A stretch of DNA of 35,325 nucleotides from Bacteroidota bacterium (GTDB lineage: Bacteria > Bacteroidota > Bacteroidia > Flavobacteriales > Flavobacteriaceae), in contig CANFVB010000007.1 in assembly GCA_947450355.1 (NCBI GenBank), positions 1 to 35,325 of the forward strand. The letters run 5' to 3'. The translations under genes were made by a program, and so were the position numbers. Position 1 is the stretch's first letter; every line of letters starts with the position of its first letter. Below are positions 1 through 7,760 of the stretch, piece after piece. The notes under the pieces were generated by a model that was not told where the DNA came from, did no database searches, and was given only the letters and a program-made list of their open reading frames with translations.

Positions 1-102
1 AGATTTTAAGATTGCAAAGATAATAAAAGAATGTAGATTTCAGATTTTTACATTTCAGAATTAAAAAACGATTGTTTTAATTTTTTTTTGGAGCTATTTC
101 CA

Positions 103-152
103 GCTGTCATTCCAAATCTCGCCAAAAAAAGGCGAGGATTTTCCCTTCCATC
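103..152. repeat. Hairpin-forming dispersed element, copy A
   Basis: The core has a left box starting GCTGT and ending AATCT, a hairpin CTCGCC-(7 A)-GGCGAG, and a right box AGGATTTTCCCTTCCATC. The same architecture recurs at 9784-9841 with a different but still self-complementary stem. From memory, elements of this look are common between genes in Flavobacterium, but I could not search for them. Flanking sequence (about 91-102 and 153-170, including GGGCTAGGG) probably belongs to the element too. Confidence 0.6.
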
Positions 153-267
153 TGGGCTAGGGTTTCCGTGATGATTATATTATAGTTTCTTTGTAAAGCT
201 ATAATAGGATTTATTTAATAACTTGTATAGTTATTTTAGGACGTGACAGTACTTAAAATCAGTTTAT

Positions 268-311
268 ATCAAAGCCATATCAAAGCCATATCAAAGCCAT
301 ACCAAAGCCAT
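268..311. repeat. 11-bp tandem repeat, four copies
   Basis: Four head-to-tail copies of ATCAAAGCCAT occupy 268-278, 279-289, 290-300 and 301-311. The first three are identical and the last has one change (T to C at its second base). The array is non-coding, and 11 bp is close to one helical turn. There are no spacers, so it is not a CRISPR. Copy number could vary by slippage. Confidence 0.9.
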
Positions 312-416
312 AGATAAAGTATACATAGTGCATACAAGCACAATATCAAAATTCAAGTAAAATTCCTACAAATTTACAGAATTTATATTGGCACTTTAAA
401 TAAGCAACATTTAAAA

Positions 417-533
417 TTAAGTGTCTTATTTTAAAACACCTAATTTATTGTCCTTGTCTAATTTAAATTGGTTTTTATTATTTCGAGACTTTCGAGACTT
501 TCGATTTTACAACTTTTAAAACTTTCGACTTAC
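417..533. repeat. Dispersed intergenic repeat, copy 1
   Basis: This stretch aligns with 7617-7724. Shared blocks include TTAAGTGTC, GTATTTTAAAA/TTATTTTAAAA, ATTTATTG, ATTTCGAGACTTT and AAAACTTTCGACTTAC, in the same order and spacing. This copy carries an extra CGAGACTTT duplication. No open reading frame is shared. Both copies lie upstream of genes on the plus strand. Confidence 0.75.
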
Positions 534-674
534 ATAGCTTCAAAAAACAATTACAATTTTGATTTAAATTTAGGAGAATACCTACAAGGTCAAAAAAGAC
601 CTTGCAGGATTTCAGTTTGCCTTTGCACCTTTGTACCTTTGAATCTTTGCACCTTTAAAAAATAAATAACTTCG

Positions 675-682
675 TATCTTTG
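675..682 (+). promoter_or_regulatory. Bacteroidota -7 element for lipB
   Basis: TATCTTTG is an exact match to the TAnnTTTG -7 consensus of Bacteroidota sigma factors and lies 19 nt before the lipB ATG. A TTTG at 646-649 is 25 nt upstream, slightly beyond the usual spacing, so the -33 element is uncertain. Confidence 0.6.
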
Positions 683-701
683 CAACTCATCGCAAACACA
701 A

Positions 702-1400
702 ATGAACAAAAATATCCAATTTCAAGATTTAGGAATGAAAGATTACAAAGCCACTTGGGAATTTCAGGAGGAATTGTTCAAGGGAATTGTAGATTTGAAA
801 ATTCAGAATAGGAGAGAGGAAACCGATTTGGTTACACCAAATTATTTTTTGTTTGTTGAACATCCGCACGTTTATACTTTAGGAAAAAGCGGTTCATTAG
901 AAAATTTGCTATTATCCGAAAAACAATTAGAAGCCAAAGGAGCTTCATTCTACAAAATCAATCGTGGTGGCGATATTACGTATCACGGGCCAGGACAAAT
1001 TGTGGGTTATCCCATTTTAGATTTAGATAATTTTTTCACAGACATTCACAAATATTTGCGCTACCTCGAAGAAGCCATAATCCTGACTTTAGCCGAATAT
1101 AATATAATAGGTGCAAGAAGCGAAGGTGAAACTGGTGTTTGGATTGGCGTGGGAACACCATTTGCAAGAAAAATTTGTGCCTTGGGCGTTCGTGCTTCTC
1201 GTTGGGTTACGATGCACGGATTTGCATTAAATGTCAATGCCAATTTGGGTTACTTCGATAATATTATTCCGTGTGGCATCCGCGGAAAAGCAGTTACTTC
1301 ATTAAACGTAGAATTGGGTGTTGAAAAAGTGGACGAACAAGAAGTAAAAGAAAAAATCTTGAAACATTTTTCAGTTTTATTTGGAAGCTGTTTTTCTTAG
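702..1400 (+). CDS. lipB: Octanoyltransferase LipB
   Basis: LipB (lipoyl(octanoyl) transferase) moves octanoate from octanoyl-acyl carrier protein to the lipoyl domains of 2-oxoacid dehydrogenases and GcvH, the first step of lipoate synthesis in the cytoplasm. The 232-residue product has the family signature RGGDITYHGPGQ at residues 88-99, the catalytic lysine in RKICALGV (Lys157) and the catalytic cysteine in PCGIRGKAVTSL (Cys191). These correspond to the Lys/Cys pair known from E. coli LipB. Length is normal for the family. The ATG at 702 sits 19 nt after a clear -7 element. The gene is monocistronic here: the next gene, rnhB, faces it. Confidence 0.96.
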   Translation: MNKNIQFQDLGMKDYKATWEFQEELFKGIVDLKIQNRREETDLVTPNYFLFVEHPHVYTLGKSGSLENLLLSEKQLEAKGASFYKINRGGDITYHGPGQIVGYPILDLDNFFTDIHKYLRYLEEAIILTLAEYNIIGARSEGETGVWIGVGTPFARKICALGVRASRWVTMHGFALNVNANLGYFDNIIPCGIRGKAVTSLNVELGVEKVDEQEVKEKILKHFSVLFGSCFS

Positions 1401-1672
1401 CCGCAAGGATAGTTTTGAGTTATGAATTATGAATTATGAATTATGAGTTTTGAATAAGTGGAATTGTCGATTTCCAAGTCTTTTATCTCTTCGTCTTTTA
1501 TCTTTTTATCTTTTTTTTAACCGCAAAGAGCGCAAAGTTTTTCGCAAAGGGCACAAGGGAAAAATATTTTAAATTTTGAATTATAAATTTTAAATTATTT
1601 GAGACGATAATCGCACGTTCGACTTTCGACTTTTGACTTTCAACATTTTTCAGTCTATTATCTATTTGTCTA
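1401..1672. other. Convergent intergenic region with simple repeats
   Basis: This 272-nt stretch lies between the converging lipB and rnhB genes. It holds a 7-bp tandem repeat (TATGAAT, nearly four copies, 1421-1447), a 19-bp sequence at 1478-1496 found exactly again at 16439-16457, and CTTT/GACTTT-rich runs (1617-1645). A 15-bp block at 1651-1665 is the reverse complement of 16364-16378. I see no gene and no clean terminator hairpin. Confidence 0.7.
1421..1447. repeat. 7-bp tandem repeat (TATGAAT)
   Basis: Three full copies of TATGAAT plus a partial fourth (TATGAG) run head to tail. The same word in reverse orientation (ATTCATAA) is scattered at about 16498-16530 before rpsU, which suggests a favoured low-complexity word in this genome's intergenic DNA. 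Confidence 0.75.
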
Positions 1673-2320
1673 TTATCTTTTATCTTTCAGTAGTCGGAAT
1701 GTCAACCGATGGTATTTCGTAACCCCATATTTCAATATTGCTTCCCGATGTTCTTTTGTGGGATAGCCTTTGTTTTGTTTCCAATTGTACATTGGGAATT
1801 CCTCGTGAATTAGATCCATATATTCGTCACGATACGTTTTTGCTAAAACAGAAGCTGCGGCAATACTCATAAATTTTGAATCCCCTTTAATAATTGAAGT
1901 ACTTGGAATAGAATTTAGAATTTGTAGTTCCTCTTTAGTGAAAATTTTCCCGATTTTGTTTTTTTGACTTCCTTTAGAGAGTAATGGGCGGTTTCCATCA
2001 ACAATTATATGGTTCGGAATTACATTTAACTTCAAAATGCTCTCTTGCATTGCTTTTAACGAAGCATTTAGAATATTTATTTCATCAATTAGTAAAGGCT
2101 CCAAATGCGTCACAGAAAATGAAAGTGCTTCTCCTATTATTATAGGTTTCAAAAGCAACCTATTTTTTTCCGAAAGCATTTTGGAATCGTTGAGTAATAC
2201 ATTGGTGAAATGATGTGGCAATATCACCGCAGCAGCAGTAACAGGGCCAGCAAGGCATCCACGACCTGCTTCGTCTGTTCCAGCTTCAATACAGTTTTCT
2301 AAAAAATGACTTCTTAACAT
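1673..2320 (-). CDS. rnhB: Ribonuclease HII
   Basis: RNase HII cuts the RNA strand of RNA-DNA hybrids and starts removal of single ribonucleotides from DNA. I place the start at the ATG at 2320, giving 215 residues, because the family signature follows at once: [15 protein letters not shown], with Asp16 and Glu17. A longer frame open to 2407 would add 29 residues with no family character. Further family features are VDGNR (Asp108) and [15 protein letters not shown], which supplies the last acidic residue. A near-match to a -7 element (TACTTTTA, minus strand, 2335-2342) precedes this start. The gene diverges from the SusC gene. Confidence 0.95.
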   Translation of the reverse strand: MLRSHFLENCIEAGTDEAGRGCLAGPVTAAAVILPHHFTNVLLNDSKMLSEKNRLLLKPIIIGEALSFSVTHLEPLLIDEINILNASLKAMQESILKLNVIPNHIIVDGNRPLLSKGSQKNKIGKIFTKEELQILNSIPSTSIIKGDSKFMSIAAASVLAKTYRDEYMDLIHEEFPMYNWKQNKGYPTKEHREAILKYGVTKYHRLTFRLLKDKR

Positions 2321-2458
2321 TAATTTAATTTTGATAAAAGTATAAAAATCTAAAGAAATAGATGAGGAATTAGTATGTTTTTTATACACTCCTTTATAAT
2401 AATTCAAGCTATGTTTAATTAGTTTAACATTTGTTAAATAATATTTTATTTAAAAAAA

Positions 2459-2490
2459 TTTGTTTTATTAAGAAATTATTGTGAAGTTTG
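2459..2490 (+). promoter_or_regulatory. Promoter of the SusC/SusD operon
   Basis: TTTG (2459-2462), a 20-nt spacer, then GAAGTTTG (2483-2490). This matches the Bacteroidota promoter with one mismatch in the -7 element (GA for TA). It lies 28 nt before the SusC ATG in the divergent rnhB/susC gap. Confidence 0.5.
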
Positions 2491-2518
2491 CGGTATAACT
2501 AACTCAAATAAAAATAAT

Positions 2519-5500
2519 ATGAGATCAAAGTTCAAATGGATTTTTACGCTACTAATAGCGTTATCAATGCAGTTCTCTTTTGCACAAGAGAAAACTGTTA
2601 CAGGTGTGGTTTCTGATGGTTCAGGACCTTTACCAGGTGCAAATGTAGTTGTTCAAGGTTCAAAAACCGGAACACAAACTGATGTTGATGGGAAATTTTC
2701 TATCAAAGCAAAAGCTGGAGACGTTTTAGTAATCTCTTTTGTAGGAATGACTGAAACTACTGCGAAAGTAGGTGCTTCAAGTACTGTTAATGTAAAAATG
2801 CAAGACGGTGTTAAACTTGAAGAAGTTATTGTTGGAGCAATGGGGATCAAAAGAACCAAAGACGCAACAGTTTCTGCTCAAAAACAAATTGGTGGTGCTG
2901 AATTAACTCAGGCAAACAACCCAAATGCGGTTCAAGCTTTAACGGGTAAAGTTTCTGGTTTAACAATTTCAAATTTAAGTAGTGGAGTTTCTCCAACGCT
3001 TAGAATTGTATTGAGAGGTAGTCGTTCTATTACTGGTAGTAACGAAGCATTAGTTGTAATTGACAATGTTATTTCAACAGCTACAATTTTACAATTACTT
3101 CCTCCAGACGCTATTGAAAATGTAAACGTAGTAAAAGGTGCTCAAGGAGCTGCTTTATACGGTGCGCAAGGGGTAAATGGTGTTATTATTGTTACTACTA
3201 AAAAAGGGTCTAAATCAGATAAAGTGACTTTTGGATATAATTCTTCAATTGATTTTGAATCAGTTAATTTTGTAGCAAACAGACAAACGGAATATGGACA
3301 AGGTTGGGCTCAAGACCCTAACTTTGCATTTCCTGATTTAGCAGGTGGTGTTCCAGATCCAAGAAACAATTCAGGATTTGTAACATTCGAAAATGGTTCA
3401 TGGGGACCAGCTTATAATGACCCTTTATTTGTTGGACAACAAGTTCCAGTTGGTTTACCACAAGCGGACGGTACACTTTTCATGACAGATTGGAAACCAA
3501 TTAAAGACAATATTAAACAATTCTTTAAAACGGGAGTTTTAACAAAAAACGGTTTCGACTTTAATGTTGGAGGTGCTGATTCGTATGTGAATTTATCTGT
3601 AAATAAACAAAGTTCTGGATATGTTGTTGATGGCGATAAACTTGCTAAAACATCTTTCGTTATGAGGGCTGGAAAAACTTTAGGAAAATTCAAAATGGAT
3701 GGTACTGTAAACTTCATTACTCAAACTACTTCTCAAACAGATAGTAATTTGTATGACGATTTATTGCAAACTGCTACAAATATTCCTGTTTCAAGATTTG
3801 AAAACTCAGGTAATGAAGGACACTGGACGGCTTATGCTCAAAATCCATATTGGATAAGTAAAGCAAGTAGAAAAGACGATAGATCAGATTTTTTCAATGG
3901 AAGTATTTCGTTAGGATATGAAATTAGCAAACATATTAATGTTAATTATACAGCAAACGTTCAAATGACATCAACAAATTTTCAAGGTCACGTAGATGCG
4001 TTTTTGAATAATACTAAAATTGCTGATTTTGGAGGATATTCTTATGGTGGACAATCACAAATAGCCTTGGCTGATTTAGGAGTTTCTAACACGGCTTCTT
4101 CTTATAACGCAGGTCAGTCAGCAACAACAAATATTTATTCTAATTTGATGTTCAATTTTGATTATGATTTAACTAAAGATTTGAATTTGAAATTTAATGT
4201 TGGTAATAATATTCAAGATATGAATTATAGAATCACTTCTCAAGGAGGTGATAATTTAGATATTGCTGGTTTGTACACTATTACAAACGTATTGCTACCG
4301 TACAATCCTTCTAAATTAAACAATAATTTAATTCAATCAAGAAGAGTTGCAGGATTCATTAATGCAGATTTAGATTATAAAAATTATTTATTTTTGAATG
4401 CAACTTCTCGTGTTGAGGAATATTCAGCAGTTAAAAAATCATATTTCTATCCATCTGTTGGAGTATCCTTTATTCCTACAAAAGCATTTGAAGGTTTCAA
4501 ATCAGATGTTTTAAACTATTTGAAACTGAATGCCTCTTTCACAAGAGTTGGAAACACTACAGCTGTTAGTCCTTATGGTACAAATAACCTTGCTGTTTTA
4601 CCATCTGGATTTCCTTATGGAAGCTTAGGAGCTTTACAATACAATCAACTTCAAACAGATCCTGATATTCGTCCTGAGTTTGTAAACACTATAGAATTTG
4701 GTGGTCAATTAGGATTGTTTAAAGATAGAATTACTCTTGAGGCTTCTTATTACGTGGCTAAAACTTCTGATTTGATTTCTAGAAAAACTGCTTCTAGTAC
4801 TTCTGGGAATGCTAATTTATTAACAAACGTTGGAGATTTAGAAAATAAAGGGTTTGAAATTGATTTAGGTTTCTCTCCTGTTAAAACTAAAGATTTCAAA
4901 TGGGATGTAAGAACGAACTATTCTACTTCAAAAACGAAAGTAATTGCTTTGTCTGAAGGTGCAACGAGTGTGAATTTACTTTCTAATTCAGAAGTAGGTA
5001 TTTTTGCTGAAGTTGGAGAAGAATTCCCTTTAATCAAAGGAACGGCCTTTGTTAGAGATCCAAATGGCAACATCGTTGTTAATGCAAACGGAACTCCTCA
5101 AAAAACATCTGCGTTCCAAAAATTAGGTAAAGGTACTCCAGATTACATCGTTGGGTTAACAAACTCATTTGATTATAAAGGATTAAAACTTACTGTAGTT
5201 GCTGATTATAGAACGGGCGCTTCTGCTTATTCTGAAGCTAAAAGATTATTGTTATTTACAGGGGGTGATTTAGATACTGCTGGTTTTGATAGAACGCAAG
5301 GATATGTTGTTCCAAATTCTGTACAATACAATGCTGCTACAAATACTTACACTCCAAACACAACTCCTGCTTTAGGTGCTGATTATGGTTCAGTATTGAA
5401 TTATTTCACAACTACTTATAGAACTACAGGTGAAGCCAACATGGTTGATGCTGCTGCATTAAAAATTAGAGAGATTTCTTTGAGCTATGCACTTCCTAAA

Positions 5501-5773
5501 AAAATTACTGATAAATTAGGTTTACAGTCATTCAGGATTGGTGTTAATGCTCGTAATCCTTTTGTATTCTTAGCAGATGGAAGTTTCTTAAAAGCTAAAA
5601 ATGGTGGAGCCAACAATGGTTATTTTGATCCTGAGGCTTCATATACCTACACACCTAATTACATTAATCCTAGAAATTATGCAAATGCTAACGGTAATGC
5701 TCAAGGATATGCAGATGTTGGACAATATCCAACAACTAGAACGTTCGGAGCTAGTATTAATTTAACTTTTTAA
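2519..5773 (+). CDS. SusC/RagA-family TonB-linked outer-membrane protein
   Basis: This 1084-residue TonB-dependent transporter is of the SusC/RagA type, which imports oligomeric nutrients across the outer membrane with a SusD lipoprotein lid. Residues 1-22 are a signal peptide ending FSFA. Residues about 25-100 are a carboxypeptidase-regulatory-like beta-sandwich (TVTGVVSDGSGPLPGANVVV). The plug follows (about 115-235), including ALTGKVSGLTI, LRGSRSITG, VVIDN and GVIIVTTKKG. The rest is beta-barrel and ends in the aromatic strand FGASINLTF. Length is typical. The SusD partner starts 10 nt downstream, so the two form an operon. There is no nearby glycan enzyme or regulator, so the substrate cannot be read from context. 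Confidence 0.95.
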   Translation: MRSKFKWIFTLLIALSMQFSFAQEKTVTGVVSDGSGPLPGANVVVQGSKTGTQTDVDGKFSIKAKAGDVLVISFVGMTETTAKVGASSTVNVKMQDGVKLEEVIVGAMGIKRTKDATVSAQKQIGGAELTQANNPNAVQALTGKVSGLTISNLSSGVSPTLRIVLRGSRSITGSNEALVVIDNVISTATILQLLPPDAIENVNVVKGAQGAALYGAQGVNGVIIVTTKKGSKSDKVTFGYNSSIDFESVNFVANRQTEYGQGWAQDPNFAFPDLAGGVPDPRNNSGFVTFENGSWGPAYNDPLFVGQQVPVGLPQADGTLFMTDWKPIKDNIKQFFKTGVLTKNGFDFNVGGADSYVNLSVNKQSSGYVVDGDKLAKTSFVMRAGKTLGKFKMDGTVNFITQTTSQTDSNLYDDLLQTATNIPVSRFENSGNEGHWTAYAQNPYWISKASRKDDRSDFFNGSISLGYEISKHINVNYTANVQMTSTNFQGHVDAFLNNTKIADFGGYSYGGQSQIALADLGVSNTASSYNAGQSATTNIYSNLMFNFDYDLTKDLNLKFNVGNNIQDMNYRITSQGGDNLDIAGLYTITNVLLPYNPSKLNNNLIQSRRVAGFINADLDYKNYLFLNATSRVEEYSAVKKSYFYPSVGVSFIPTKAFEGFKSDVLNYLKLNASFTRVGNTTAVSPYGTNNLAVLPSGFPYGSLGALQYNQLQTDPDIRPEFVNTIEFGGQLGLFKDRITLEASYYVAKTSDLISRKTASSTSGNANLLTNVGDLENKGFEIDLGFSPVKTKDFKWDVRTNYSTSKTKVIALSEGATSVNLLSNSEVGIFAEVGEEFPLIKGTAFVRDPNGNIVVNANGTPQKTSAFQKLGKGTPDYIVGLTNSFDYKGLKLTVVADYRTGASAYSEAKRLLLFTGGDLDTAGFDRTQGYVVPNSVQYNAATNTYTPNTTPALGADYGSVLNYFTTTYRTTGEANMVDAAALKIREISLSYALPKKITDKLGLQSFRIGVNARNPFVFLADGSFLKAKNGGANNGYFDPEASYTYTPNYINPRNYANANGNAQGYADVGQYPTTRTFGASINLTF

Positions 5774-5783
5774 TTTTAAAAAT

Positions 5784-7409
5784 ATGAAAAAGATAAAATT
5801 CTTATTGCCTATATTGGCAGTAACATTATTCTCATGTAACGATTATTTAGACATAAACACAAGTCCTAATAATCCTTTCTTTGACCAAGCAACACCTGCA
5901 AAATTATTGCCAGGTGCACAAGTTTCGACCTATAAAGTTCAGGCTACAACCATGAACACTTTAGGTAATGTTTTCATGAATTCATGGACACGTAATGTTC
6001 AGTCTTATGGGAATGGATACGATAATGAGTTACAACTTGTTATTAGCAATTCATTTTACAGTGGAATTTGGGATGGTTTATATCGTAATCTAAAAAACTT
6101 TGATGCGATTATTAAATACCCTAATCCAGATGGAAAATATGATAATTATGTAGTAGCTGCAAAAGTTTGTAAAGCTTTTTACATGCAACGTATCGTAGAT
6201 TTATATGGTAAAGCACCTTATTCTAAAGCTTGGGAAGGAAATGCAAATACAACTCCTACTTATGATGATGATTTCGCTATTTACAAAGACTTAATTGCTA
6301 ATCTTGAAGATGCTAGAGCTTTAATTGCTGCTGCTAATGCAAATGCTGAAGACATGTCAGGGGTTGATGTAATGTTAAAAGGAAATATGCCTTTGTGGGA
6401 AGAGTTCGCAAATACTGTTGAGCTAAGAATGTTGTTAAGAATGTCTGAAGCAACGGATCCTGCGGTTCAAGCATATAGAGATTCTAAATTAGCTACAATT
6501 TCAGCGGGTCCATTTTTATCAGGTAATGTAGCCATCAATCCTGGTTATAACAGTTCTACTGATGATTCTGCTTCTCCTGCTTTTGGTAATTATGCTTATC
6601 AAGTTGCTGGTGTTGCTCAAGGTAATAGATTGTTCATTGCAATGTCTGGACATGCTTACAAATGTTTACAATCGTACGCTACTACAAACTGGCCAGCTGG
6701 TGCAACACATGAAATTATAGCTGGATCAGGAGTTATGTATCCAAATATTACTGACGCTCGTTCAGCTAGATTATTTACTGCTAACGGATCAACTACTAGA
6801 CGTGCTGTTACTCAAGGAGCTTCTCAAGTAGATGTTTCTACTCCAACTGGTTCTTTACCTGGGCTACCTTGTCGTTTAGGTTTATTAGGTAACTTTAACC
6901 CTTATGGGCAAGCACCAAATCAAACACTTGACGAGTATTTTGCAGTTGATGGTTTTGTAATGACACTTTCTGAGTCTAAATTTTTAGAAGCAGAAGCTGC
7001 TGTAAGATATCCACAATTTGGATTTAGTGGTGCGCAAACATCATTTGATGATGGTATTACAGATAATTTCTTGATGAGAAATGCTGCAATAGGATCGTAT
7101 CTTACAACAATTAATGCAAAACCTAATTTTGGTTTAGCTGCTTCAACTACTTTACCTCAAAAATTGCATGCTATTATGTATCAAAAATGGGTTGCTTTAA
7201 TGGGAATTAATGCTATCGAGTCGTATATTGATTATACTCGTACAGGTTATCCATTAACGCCACTTTCTACAGTAGCTACACAATCACGTAAACCTTATAG
7301 ATTAATCTATCCTGTTTCTGAATATGTTGCAAATACTGCAAACGTGCCAAACATGACATCTAATGATGCCTTTACAATCAATGCGTTCACTCCATTTTGG
7401 AAAAAATAA
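5784..7409 (+). CDS. SusD/RagB-family nutrient-binding lipoprotein
   Basis: This is the surface lipoprotein partner of the preceding SusC protein. The N-terminus is a lipoprotein signal with lipobox LFSC (Cys18), followed by NDYLDINTSPNNP, which is typical of the SusD-like 2 subgroup. The 541-residue product contains the helical region expected of tetratricopeptide-like SusD folds (for example FYSGIWDGLYRNLKNFDAII and RIVDLYGKAPYSKAW) and the late LHAIMYQKWVALMGI segment. It is inferred to bind substrate over the SusC barrel. It starts 10 nt after susC and is followed within 20 nt by a strong terminator that closes the operon. Confidence 0.93.
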   Translation: MKKIKFLLPILAVTLFSCNDYLDINTSPNNPFFDQATPAKLLPGAQVSTYKVQATTMNTLGNVFMNSWTRNVQSYGNGYDNELQLVISNSFYSGIWDGLYRNLKNFDAIIKYPNPDGKYDNYVVAAKVCKAFYMQRIVDLYGKAPYSKAWEGNANTTPTYDDDFAIYKDLIANLEDARALIAAANANAEDMSGVDVMLKGNMPLWEEFANTVELRMLLRMSEATDPAVQAYRDSKLATISAGPFLSGNVAINPGYNSSTDDSASPAFGNYAYQVAGVAQGNRLFIAMSGHAYKCLQSYATTNWPAGATHEIIAGSGVMYPNITDARSARLFTANGSTTRRAVTQGASQVDVSTPTGSLPGLPCRLGLLGNFNPYGQAPNQTLDEYFAVDGFVMTLSESKFLEAEAAVRYPQFGFSGAQTSFDDGITDNFLMRNAAIGSYLTTINAKPNFGLAASTTLPQKLHAIMYQKWVALMGINAIESYIDYTRTGYPLTPLSTVATQSRKPYRLIYPVSEYVANTANVPNMTSNDAFTINAFTPFWKK

Positions 7410-7428
7410 GCATTTGATATATTTTTTT

Positions 7429-7453
7429 AAACCCCGCTTTTGCGGGGTTTTTT
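7429..7453 (+). terminator. Intrinsic terminator of the SusC/SusD operon
   Basis: A perfect 9-bp stem, AAACCCCGC / GCGGGGTTT, with loop TTTT is followed by a T run. It lies 20 nt after the SusD stop codon. Confidence 0.93.
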
Positions 7454-7616
7454 ATTTATAATAGTTTTGTTTTCTATAATAATACCCAATCTGATTATAT
7501 TATAGTCCAATTGTTTTTGTACAATTCCGTTAGAGTATTCAAATAGTTCTCCTGATAGATTTGGGATTATTGGAATAAATTGAATTCAAATAAGGTATAA
7601 TAAGTAGTTTGTATAT

Positions 7617-7724
7617 TTAAGTGTCGTATTTTAAAATATGTGATTTATTGAAATAGACCGATTTTATATTGATTTTTACTATTTCGAGACTTTTGACTTT
7701 ACGACATTAAAACTTTCGACTTAC
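7617..7724. repeat. Dispersed intergenic repeat, copy 2
   Basis: Homologous to 417-533 over its whole length, with shared blocks TTAAGTGTC, TATTTTAAAA, ATTTATTG, ATTTCGAGACTTT and TTAAAACTTTCGACTTAC. It ends 15 nt before the -7 element of the porin gene, so it forms that gene's upstream promoter region. Confidence 0.75.
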
Positions 7725-7739
7725 TTAATTTATAAATAG

Positions 7740-7747
7740 TATATTTG
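7740..7747 (+). promoter_or_regulatory. Bacteroidota -7 element for the porin gene
   Basis: TATATTTG is an exact TAnnTTTG match 13 nt before the ATG at 7761. No clear -33 TTG is seen, and a dispersed repeat occupies that position. The leader would be very short. Confidence 0.5.
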
Positions 7748-7760
7748 TAAAAATTATTAT

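Larger units (their letters stand above)
1..701. other. Gene-free, repeat-rich region upstream of lipB
   Basis: I see no convincing gene here. The stretch is AT-rich and holds a hairpin element (core 103-152), a four-copy 11-bp tandem repeat (268-311), a copy of a dispersed intergenic repeat (417-533), and the -7 promoter element of lipB (675-682). The one longer open frame (468-665) runs through the repeat, has low-complexity content and resembles no family I recognise, so I do not call it a gene. Confidence 0.7.
7410..7760. other. Intergenic region between the SusD gene and the porin gene
   Basis: Besides the terminator (7429-7453), this holds copy 2 of a dispersed repeat (7617-7724) and a -7 promoter element (7740-7747). 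I see no coding sequence. The section 7454-7616 is AT-rich without recognisable structure. Confidence 0.75.

Noticed and set aside
268..311. Possible short CRISPR array
   Set aside because: Repeats are 11 bp and directly adjacent with no spacers, and no cas genes are near.
468..665. 65-codon open frame on the plus strand
   Set aside because: It lies across a dispersed repeat whose other copy (7617-7724) does not keep the frame. Its translation is low-complexity with repeated segments, and no promoter or family fits.
2387..2395. Shine-Dalgarno-like AAAGGAGTG on the minus strand upstream of rnhB
   Set aside because: No start codon follows at the right distance. It lies inside the extended rnhB frame, and the family start is at 2320. 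Chance match.
2320..2407. N-terminal extension of RNase HII
   Set aside because: The extra 29 residues have no family character and would lie in the divergent promoter region.
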